From Pholis gunnellus (Eukaryota; Chordata; Actinopteri; Perciformes; Pholidae), in NCBI GenBank assembly GCA_910591455.2, contig OU342819.1, positions 6,512,833 through 6,576,832 on the forward strand: a stretch of DNA of 64,000 bases. The letters run 5' to 3'. This document shows positions 49,410 through 59,055 of this stretch, one piece after another. Position numbers and translations under genes: made by a program. The notes beneath the pieces are model-generated. The model did no database searches. It was not told the origin of the DNA and worked only from the letters and a program-made list of their open reading frames with translations. The stretch's first letter is position 1. Each line of letters begins with the position of its first letter.

Positions 49410-51654
49410 CTCCGCACAGCGTCAGACAGATGGGAAATCATGGCATATATTAGCTAGCAAACTACTCTTGATCGTTTGGAGGAAGTAGGAGCACTGAGAG
49501 CGCACACAAACTGCTACTGCATTGCTGGCCCTACGGTGTACAGCTACACACACACACACACACACAAACACAGCTCTGACCTAACCCGCTGCCATCAAAC
49601 ACACAAAACGACGACCAAAAACAACCAATCACGGCTGATGATCAAATGCCAAATACAATCGGCTGTCAAAAGACGCCGAGTGTTGCTGTTAGCACAGCGA
49701 CCGCTTAATATTTACACTCAGATATGAGCTGCACGAGGGAAGCAAAGCTCCTTGTATTAACAATTCATTTGATTAATTCATAGGTCACCGTGTTAAATAT
49801 TCCAACAACTAAATCTACTGAATGGGCCATCGCAGTTGTTTTTGGGATATTTAAATGCACATTTTAGTGTTACAAGTCAAATAAAAAAGTACAGTATACC
49901 TGTTTTCTTCAAAAAACTAAAAAAAGTGCCATGTTGAAACAAAGTTGATTTACAGAGTAGTATTATTGCTGACAGACTGTCAAACTGATTGAAAGTGTTA
50001 GAGGGGGTGATCAATACACATTTAACACACCACATGGAGGCTGACAGAGTGTCTAATGTAACCAAACAGAGTATTTATTTGAGATTGGTTGTTCGTACGC
50101 TACATGGACATTTGAGCTGGATGGGATGATACATCATTTATGAATTATATGTTCGTTGAATTATTTAAAATCTGTTTATTTATGAATTCATTCAATATCT
50201 ACTCATGCATCGACTTTGTCTGCTATTATTTACAGTATATTGTTTCTTGCAGCTATCTGACACTTTTGAAATTGGCTTAAATTTGATATCTGATGATGAT
50301 GCACTTTCTAGTAACCAGGCGAGACGATGCAGCTGCTTACATTCATAGTTCTTTTAGTGCATGATAAATATAAATTTAAGCTAACGGGGCGTCTAGTGCA
50401 ATAATAGCTTGTCTCCCAGCTGTTGGTGCGAATATTTCCTAAAATGTCTACCAGTGTGTGCTACAGTTTTCTCAAACAAGTTGATGTCAATAAAAGAAAA
50501 GGAGACAATTTTGATGATTATTATATAGTATTTGAATCTTAGGTTTGCAAATATTGTGTATTGGCCTATTTTCTGTTGCACATCTCTTAGCTATTTAACC
50601 TCCCAGACACTGTGTGTGAAACTTTAGTGCAACGTTAGACTTATGAGGCAGCATAGCCCTGCATGTCATCCTCAGTTTGTTTCCATTTGTCTTAAATATC
50701 GAGTTTCGATGTGCGACTGTGAGCTCCTATGACGTTGTTTCACTGTTGTAACACAATGAGTCAGGGTTCATTTCATATGGTCTCCTTAATGCAGCAGCAG
50801 GTGTGCTGTTGTTTATAAGAGCCAACAGAGCTGTAAGTCAACATTACTGTTTGAACTATAATATGAGGTTTATGGGAGGAACTGAAAATGAATGTTTCCA
50901 ATAGGAGCGAGATAAAATATTAATGCCTATACTGTATTGTAGCACTTTCCGCTTAATGAAATCTCTCCTCTTTTCTCTTTCCTCTGTCTTCTTGTCTTTC
51001 TCCTGTTCACATGAGTTATTGGACCTATTCATATTTTCCATCTGCCCCCCCCCCCCCCTCCTCTGTTGGTTGATGATGCTATTTTTAAAATAATTATACA
51101 GAGATATTAGAGAATTATGTTTGTTAATAATGAACACAAAGAGAGACAGTATAACTACAGTTTATTCTGTTGTTTATATATTATTATTGTTGTTATTATT
51201 GGCAACTGCATTGCATTTGATTATCACTCGTATAATAATAAGTACATCTGGGCACGTATTTATCGAACTACTAAAAACCTCACAAAATAATGCTCCTAAA
51301 AGCCAACTTATTAATAAAAAAGTATTTATTTTTAAAGACATGTTTAAAAGCAATCCTTCATTTTATTATACTCAGTGATCAGTTTTCCCGCTTAAATATG
51401 TTATTTATCAAATACTGAATTATCACTACTGCTTTAGATAACATATTTTTTCATTACGACCAATAATAGTTAGAACAATCAATCCAAAACGTGTTTCTTA
51501 GAAGGTGTGTGATCACAAATAAATTTGAAATATGAAGAAATGTGATCAAATTGTTCTATTTCATGGGAAATATGCTCATTCGCTTTCTTGCAGAGAGTTA
51601 GATGAGAAGATTGATGCCACTCTCATGTTTGCGCGCCAAATATGAAACCACAGC
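49410..51654 (+). other. PRRT1 3' UTR and downstream AT-rich spacer
   Basis: AATAAA signals at 49880-49885 and 50489-50494 follow the PRRT1 stop codon and mark likely transcript ends. The sequence contains a short (CA)n at 49545-49564, a run of C near 51045-51057, and strongly AT-rich sequence from 51060 to 51600. I recognise no exon on either strand. Confidence 0.5.
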
Positions 51655-51895
51655 CAGGAGATGGTTAGCCTAGCTTAGCTTAGCATCTAGACTGTAAACA
51701 GGAGGATACAGCTTGCCTGGCTCTGTCACCTTGTTTTTACACTTCAGTCTTTGTACGTATTAAGAAAATGAGAGATATAACATGTTCATCAGTGAGCTTT
51801 CGAGGTGCTCGTAAGTAGATAGTATTACCTTTGGATAAAGCCAGGCTAGCTGTTTCCCCCTGTTGCTAAGCTAAGCTAACTAGCTTCTGGCTGTT
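51655..51895. mobile_element. Palindromic MITE-like element
   Basis: The left arm (51668-51720: 'ctagcttagcttagcatcta', 'gactgtaaacagg', 'cagcttgcctggct') is the inverted complement, imperfectly, of the right arm (51838-51890: 'aagccaggctagctgtttcc', 'ccctgttgctaagctaagct'). A non-coding centre of about 120 bp contains 'tgttcatcagtgagctttcg', shared with the relic near 1020-1190. A foldback with about 50-bp arms and no ORF fits a non-autonomous DNA transposon. Confidence 0.72.
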
Positions 51896-52789
51896 GCATC
51901 ATATACATTGTGCTGGTATCAAGAAAGGAGCATCCTTCCCAAAATGACAAACTGTTGATTGAAGTTATTGAATAGGAGTAAAAATGTAGGATGTTTACAC
52001 TTAAACCTGTTTGACAAATGCAGACCCTGTCCTTATATGATTGACTCAGTGATATTTCAGTGTTAAAAGAGTAAATGAAGCACAGTATTGTATAGTATTA
52101 TTATTGTACAGAGGGCTCTGGCGGTGAGTGTGTGTCTAATGAATAGAGTCACTCCTAGCATATCTAAGGTTAGTTTATACAGCGCTAGGCTTCATCTCCC
52201 TGTTTGCTTTCTGATGGGACTCTTCTGTGCTCAGCAACATGGCTGTGTTCTTACTCAGCTGGGAGTTGTGTTCTTCAATTTCTTATTTTTTTTGTTTTTG
52301 TTTTTGTGCTTGTAAATGCGATGGGTTGCTTGTTTCAAAGAGCCAAAAATGACCTGTCTACGTGTGGTTCTCTTGAGGTTTATTATTATAATGATGTTCA
52401 TGGCTGTGTTGCACACACGTTGGTTGTTTCTGACTTCCGTTGTTTGAGTAATGAATAAAAAAATAATTTTTGGGGTTGTGAACGATACGTTGGTAAAGGC
52501 GGTGTCTCATTCTTTTGGCCTGTTTTTCTCCTCTCTGTGTCTCTGTGGCCTTTCCTCTCTCCCCTCATCACTAAGGTGCTATTTATAGGCCAGTTGCCCC
52601 GGTTTTCTCCCGCTTCGTCTCTCTTTTTCTTTCCTCTGTTAGAACAGGAACTACAGTATCTCTCACTGTCTTCTGTTCAATCACATTGTGTTTTACAGCT
52701 GCTCCTTTCCCTTTTTTTGCATAATCTGTACCACGTAAGTATTCTTTTGCCTTCCCATCCAGGCACCTAATGTGGTAGACAAACCTGTC

Positions 52790-53120
52790 AACTATTGGTT
52801 GGATTGTCTTTACATTTTGTCCAGGCATTCATGGTCCCCAGAAGATGAATCCTATAGTGACCACCTGACTTTCTATTCTAGTGGTGTAGAGATAAATATC
52901 TAAACAACTATTGGATGGAGTGCCATGAAATTTGGTAAGGCAAGGCAAGGCAAGGCAAGTTTATTTGTATAGCACAACAAGGTAATTCAAAGTGCTTCAC
53001 TTAAAAGCATCAAAACATAAGGCAAAATAAAAGGAGATTCATTGAAACACTAAAAATATCCTTGAATCTGGTTCAATTAAAGGCAGCAGCAAACAGAAAC
53101 GTCTTCAATCTTGATTTAAA
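52790..53120. repeat. Composite dispersed repeats, including 'ggcaagtttatttgtatagc'
   Basis: The first part (52790-52935) is a copy of the 'ccatgaaatttggt' family. It is followed by four AGGCA units and 'gtttatttgtatagcacaac' with 'aattcaaagtgcttcactta', a widespread teleost repeat usually found near retroposon 3' ends. The second part abuts the donor side of the FIMAC exon at 53141. Confidence 0.65.
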
Positions 53121-53140
53121 AGAAGGTCCAGGAGACTCAC

Positions 53141-53553
53141 CCTGACAGATTGTCCCTGGTTTGCAGTCCGCACAGGACGTGGACGTCTCCTCTGGCCAGT
53201 CACAGTCGCTGTCATTGGCCAACTCGAAGCTCCGCCCAATACACTGCAGAGCTCCAAGCTGACAAACGCTAAGCAAACGCGCTTGGCTTGAGCCAAGTCT
53301 GGCACACAACTGCAGAGAAGTCCTAAATGAAGACAATATATGGAAACATGCAGTGTTAAATGGTGTTTCGTATTTTCCCAAGGCATTTCCATGTGTGTGT
53401 GTGTGTGTGTGTGTGTGTCTGTGTGTGTGTCTGTGTGATGCAGATGAATTATCAAAAATCATACTCACGGGCACTGAGATGGCATTTTACACACACACTC
53501 AGTTTTTCCTATGTTCTCCCACGGCTTACACTTCAGGCCAGATGGAGAGGGAA
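53141..53553 (-). pseudogene. Orphan complement C6/C7-type FIMAC module (two exons)
   Basis: Two minus-strand exons, 53469-53553 and 53141-53322, have canonical splice sites and matching phases and no internal stop. The first reads PSGLKCKPWENIGKTECVCK then MPSQC; the second reads LQLCARL, LLSVCQLGALQCIGRSFELA, SDCDWPEE and CADCKPGTICQ. The Cys spacing and the CKPWEN...CVCKMP signature are those of the first FIMAC module of the terminal complement proteins, with C7 the closest I recall. Complement factor I has the same fold but fits less well. No MACPF, TSP1, CCP or second FIMAC exon was found upstream up to the TMEM268-like gene or downstream, where repeats begin. It is therefore most likely a relict fragment of a complement gene or a segmental copy. 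A live gene with distant exons is not excluded. Confidence 0.6.
53390..53438 (+). repeat. (TG)n microsatellite between the two FIMAC exons
   Basis: About 24 TG/TC-interrupted dinucleotides in the 146-bp intron between the FIMAC exons; on the gene strand it reads (CA)n. Confidence 0.9.
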
Positions 53554-53927
53554 CTAAGGGAGCTGAGAAGAAAATATCTATATTATATCATAAATATGAT
53601 ATTATATTGTCCACAGAAACACAACCTTAAAGCCACTATAGTCAACATGTTACAATCGACAACAATAGATCACATGACCAGTATTGTATGTGAAAGGTGT
53701 CCCTCATAGCAATCAACCCACAAACAAATGATAACCCGACTCTGCAGCTTGCCTCAGCTCTACAGAACGGGACCCAATTTGGTCCTAGAGGGGGGGCGAC
53801 AGAGTGTACACATGTAGTACAAAGTACTTCTGAAAACACATAAAAGGTTTTTTTATGCCATATCATATACCCACGTCGCGAAGAAATTCGGACAAAACGT
53901 ACCATATAACCTATTTTTCTCACTAAA

Positions 53928-53992
53928 AAACATATATATATATATATATATATAGTTCTTATATATATATATATATATATAGATATATATAG
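53928..53992. repeat. (TA)n microsatellite
   Basis: Two blocks of 'tatatatatata' separated by 'gttctta', self-complementary and AT-only. Confidence 0.9.
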
Positions 53993-54034
53993 TTATAAAA
54001 AGTACTCCAACTTGCACATAATGTCACCTATTTT

Positions 54035-54313
54035 TTAGCCAGGACACGGCGATCTATGAAATGCAGACACAATGTCACAGCCTGTGAATGCATGAAAGTA
54101 CGGTAATCCACTGGCTTTGTCGGTCCTAATTGCAGCTATTACTTCATGGACTGGAATCCATCGAACACTGGCTCGTTGGCCAAACACAATCCACATACTC
54201 TCAAGACCAATGGCCTGTAAGGATGGCAGTATAGATATCGCTATGACAAGGATATCAGTGTCATTATCCTTGATGATGAGGGACTTGAATGCTCTCCACG
54301 TGTCCCCAAACAC
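54035..54313 (-). pseudogene. Decayed mobile-element-type ORF (FHAFTGCD motif)
   Basis: A minus-strand frame of 92 codons contains ILVIAISILPSLQAIGLESM, WIVFGQR, WIPVHEVIAAI and LPYFHAFTGCDIVSAF. I recognise the combination of an IPVHE block with a terminal FHAFTGCDxVSAF as part of a recurrent reading frame of unknown function found in many copies in fish and cnidarian genomes, probably carried by a mobile element. Here it stops shortly after VSAF and no long frame continues on either side, so this copy is a fragment. The identity of the parent element is not settled by this sequence. Confidence 0.5.
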
Positions 54314-55239
54314 ACGCCTCCAGGTTTGTCATGTCCAGTATAACACCTTCAATGGACTCTGGTAAAAAGAGTTGGAAGCTGGACTTGATGTCATCCACAC
54401 GAGATGTTGCAAATATGTGTCTGTCTGCTGTTTGGTGCTGAGCTGGTTATATACAGTGAGTATAGCTCAAGGAAGCTACAGATTCAGATGATACGTACTC
54501 CACTACTTTTTAACTACCCGCATTCCCTTTCACATTGTTTTCACGTTGTTATACATTATAGTTGCTTTAAATCATATCTGTGAAAAGGTGAAGTATGGAC
54601 CCAAACCATCTGGCCAATGGAAAAGAGGTGTGAGGGAGGAACTAAAGGTGGGCGCTAAGCCAGCCCGTGTGTGCAGGATCGCAGATGGCCATTTAGCCTC
54701 CCGAGGACAGCCAGCGTCTCTGCGATCGTTTAACTTGGCCTCATGCTGCAAGCCTCTCTCCTCCATCACACAATCCCAGCTTCCCCCCGGGCCTGGGTCA
54801 GCCACGCTTGCTGTCTCGCTGTGTGTGTTTGTGTCATCCTGCGGCTCTCTCGCTGGGCTGTCATCTCAGCCACAGCACCAGGAGTGATGGGTAATCGCTG
54901 GTAATATGTGAGAAACCCCACAACCTGCAAACACAAATGCGTAGAGATATCTAATCCACCTACACACATAAAAGCAAAGGTGTGAGAACACAGAAACAAT
55001 AACACTCTGGTTATACTTCTGTGGCTGACATTTAAGGTATTATATCCAGGAAACTAAAGCCAATGATTCATGTTAACCCGCTTTCAGCATCATTACACAG
55101 CTGCATCAAGGAAAGTCTCTTCTATTGTTTTTGTCTACACATGTTTTGTCAATCCTCCAAGCAGTGGTGACAGAAATATCACTTAATTAAATTAAAAGGT
55201 TATTAAAGTCCTGCATTCGAAGTCCAGTGGCGGAATATA

Positions 55240-55680
55240 ACAATTTGCAAAAGTGCAATTTTGAGGTACTTTACTTGAGCGATTCTAATTTACTTCATAC
55301 CTCTACTTCATTACATATCAGAGGGAAATGTTGTACTCTTTATTTTGCAGATTTAGATTCTACACACAAAACGTAATCCGATCATAAAGTACGATGCATT
55401 TTTTTAATACTATAAACAAATGAGGTGATAATCACTTTACCTCCACCAAATGAAACATGAAAATGCTACTTAAACCAAAATAAATCCAAGAATATGACAT
55501 ATAGTAATGTAACAGTGAGACTCCTCTCATTCTGCTGCAGAGTGCTTTTTCTTTTCATACTATAAAATACGTCTTTTTTACAATATTACATGTTTACATA
55601 TTTTTACGAAATAAAACATCTGAAAACCTCTTCCACTACTGTCAAACTCCTACTAAGTAAAAGGAAAGAGGTTTCGTTAG
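55240..55680. repeat. Dispersed repeat, 'cagagggaaatgttgtact' family
   Basis: Contains 'ttttgaggtactttacttga', 'cattacatatcagaggga' and, at its end, 'ctcttccactactg'. Related pieces occur at about 6480-6830 and 28440-28760. This is the longest copy in the window. Confidence 0.6.
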
Positions 55681-56204
55681 CCAAATGTACTTAAAGAATC
55701 AGAAGTAAAAGTACTGGTTCATCTGAAATGTGACCGACTAGACACTAACTTTTAGTAAAAGGTCACAAGCCAAAAATATATAAAACCACTAATTTGATAT
55801 TGTGTTGTATTTGATCAGGTTATCACACATCTTTTATGTAAAATCATAATAGCTAACAGTTAACAGTTACTAAGGCCACGATTGTCATGTGTACAAGAGT
55901 GCAAATATTGTTGCAGGTGGATCAGACAGCGTTTGGCACAGTGCAGAAAGCGTTTGGACCAAATGAACGATGCAAACACAGAGCTGGCATGAAGACAGCA
56001 GCACAGGAGCCTGCCGACAGAAATCCAGAGTGTGAAGCTCCAAACAGGTCCTTGATTTGACCAAAACAACATCATGCTCCAGAGGAAATGCTCCTACGTG
56101 TCAGTGTGTCTGTTCAAGGGCATGCGTGCAAAGCAAAAGTCTTAAAAAAAAGAAAGAAAAGTGTAGTCCAACAGTTCAACGTTCCTGGTCTGACTCTGGT
56201 TCTG

Positions 56205-59022
56205 TTATCGAAGGATCTTCTTTTTGATGTACTGGCAGAGGCAGAGATGGGCGGTGGAGCAGTGATTCCTCTGAGGCTGTAGGCGGTAGTGTGAGGGTCC
56301 TGACAGCCTCTGGGACGCCAGCAGCCTCACATAAGCGGCACTGTAGGTCATCAGAAGCTGATAGGCTTTAGCCTGCAAAGAAGTACATTAACACTTAGAA
56401 GTTGTAGTAACCTGCTTTCACCCTAAAAATGAAGAGCGAAAAAGCACGATTGGTGGTGGTACTGAAATGACTTTATATAATTAAACGTGCAAAGGAGGAA
56501 ACTTCATTCACTCTCACATGTAGAGGAGCAGGACTGTGTGGAGTATTTTTGGAGTAAAATGTGTTCCAATTAACCAATCAGGGCACATCCTGGGTGAACG
56601 TATGAATAAAGACCTGCTCAGGTTTAAACCAGTCTAGTTGCCTAATTAGCAAGCCATAAATGAGCCGTTAAATATTAACTCCACATACTTGCTCCTGTAC
56701 AAACAAAACCTTAATTGATTAACTTTACAGGCACTGCAATTTCTGTCTGTGTATCAGCGAATGTATTGCTAATTCTGATGTATCGATAATGAAACAATAC
56801 CACTTCTGTAATATAGATTCCCTCAGTGTGGGAATAAAGTCGTCTTGCAGCATCATATCTCTTTATACCTGAGCAGGTAACGCCGCATCAGGGATAAGGC
56901 TGTAGTTGGTGGTGACTTTGGCTCCCTCGTGCTGGCTGGATGAGGTACTGCAGCCAGTGTCATCATGTCTCAGCAGAGGCCTCTGTTCACTCGAGTCCAC
57001 ATCTGACCCTTCGACCTCGGGGTGAACAGCCGCATCCTCGGTCACAAGAACGAGATGCGACATTTTCTTCTTCAGTTTGATCTGGGGAAAGTGACACATT
57101 GTTCGTTTTAAACTTCCCCCACGCTGCGAAAATGGAAGCCATGAAATGTGATCACTGTCCTTCAAGGGCTACGCTTCCAGATGATATAGAAATACATATC
57201 CTTTCAACAGCAGCTAGAATCGGGTTTCTATTGATTTTGAGGGAGGACTAACATGGGAGCACAAGAAAAAAAATCGATAAAGCAGCAGGAGAACAAACAG
57301 GGGGACAGATGTAGGCCTACTCGACTCACTCACCTGGGTGTCATTCTCCACAAAGCTGCGCTCCTCTAAAGTTTCAGTCAGTGCGCTCAGACAGCGGGAC
57401 ATGTCCCAAAACACAAAGTACAGCTGTAGAGAGACAGAGAGAGACGAGTACAAAAGCATCAGCGGCTGCCAACGCCAAATGATTCAGTTTGGGTGTTCAG
57501 TATTGATGTACTCGCCTGGTTCCAGACGACTAAATCACCACTCACATCTCAAACATTTTTATTAATCACATGAAAATCTTTATACCCACACGGTTAGTAG
57601 AGATGCACCTCAGTACAAGCCATATATAGTGTTTTAGCCTTTCTTGTTCAAATTACAAATGACTCTCTTTGTTTTTTATTACCGACCTCCGAATGTTTCC
57701 ATTTTTCCATTCCTTTATATAAAAAATCTGCTTCTATTCTGGGTATATATTAAAGTACTTTTTATGTAGTATGGAAAGTAAAATAGACTTTTGTCCTGTG
57801 AGCAAGTGCTCACTGTTCCAGTGTCCAAATTGCACCAAATTCAGAAAAGCACTCCATGGGGTCCCTAATACACACACCAAGTGTGAAGTAGATTGGAGGA
57901 GCAGTTCTCGAGATATGTGAATACCATAATGAAAGACAGACGGACAGATTCCTTTCTTGATAGTTAAACGAAAGTTTTACCTTCTGTCTTTTAGACTAAT
58001 ACTAATGGGTATTTGCGTTTTCATTGTTGTGTTGCCGACATACGGAACACCTGATATTCTCACAGTTGCAGTTGATTTCATGAGATTAACCTGCATGTTT
58101 CCAGTGCAGGACTGCACCCAGTCGGCCACGGCCACCAGCAGCTTGTGTTTCACCAACCTCTCATTCACCTGGATCAACCGAACGTCGACGTTCATGTTGA
58201 TCTGACACAGAAACGGACAAAGATGTTTGAGAATCATTTATTTCACATTTGACGTTTTTTTTATTGATTCAAGGATTTAAAGAAATCCTCTTCAGATGAT
58301 GTCAAACTCGGATGTAAGATATTTCAAATTAAAATGTCAGCATTACTGTAAAACCAATTGTATGGTAGCCGACTCGTTCCTTACCTCCTTGTTACTGTAG
58401 TGGAGGATGAAGATGATGGCGGTGGTGAGGAAGATGGAGACGAGGCTGACAGAGAGGCAGAGCACCCAGTAGTCACTGACGGTGATATAGAGGTGGAGGG
58501 TGGAGAACACGGCGCACCACAGCACCACATACAGCACCTAGTGGAGGGAGAAATATTAACTTGAATACTGAAAGCATGAAATATTATATCAACAACTTGC
58601 AGAAGTTTAAGAAATATGCCTATTTGCCTTCTTGCCGTGAGGAGATTTTCTGTAAGGATTAATCAAACAAGATTTAATGAGTGGACTGGATTGGACAGAG
58701 AGCTGTACGACATACCGGTGCCATTATAAAATGGAAGAGAGCGGAGTTGAAAACCAGGTATCTCCTGACTGAGGGAACGTCCAGAGCTGTCTTCAGTGGA
58801 GCCTCCATGTCTCCGGCTGGAATCTAAACAAATGAAACAAATGAACAACCTCAATTAAGATTTCTGAATGTTGCAGTGCCACAGCAGGTCATACTGTATG
58901 TGTGTGTGTGCCGACCTGAAAGCCATCATTCTCCAGTTTGGCACGGCACAGAGACAGATCAAAGCTCGGGTTGAGCATCGAACAGCTTGGCATCGCCACA
59001 ACACACTGACCTGAGAGCAAAT

Positions 59023-59055
<33 letters not shown>

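Larger units (their letters stand above)
53554..56204. other. Spacer between FIMAC exons and the TMEM268-like gene
   Basis: Apart from the decayed frame at 54035-54313, the (TA)n block and the repeat at 55240-55680, I see no supported gene. A CG-richer patch at 54600-54890 has open frames on both strands but no recognisable domain and no convincing pair of splice sites. Confidence 0.5.

Noticed and set aside
54572..55005. Possible extra complement-type exon upstream of the FIMAC pair
   Set aside because: Open minus-strand frames exist, but none has CCP, TSP1 or MACPF cysteine patterns and the candidate acceptors do not join in phase to the FIMAC exon.
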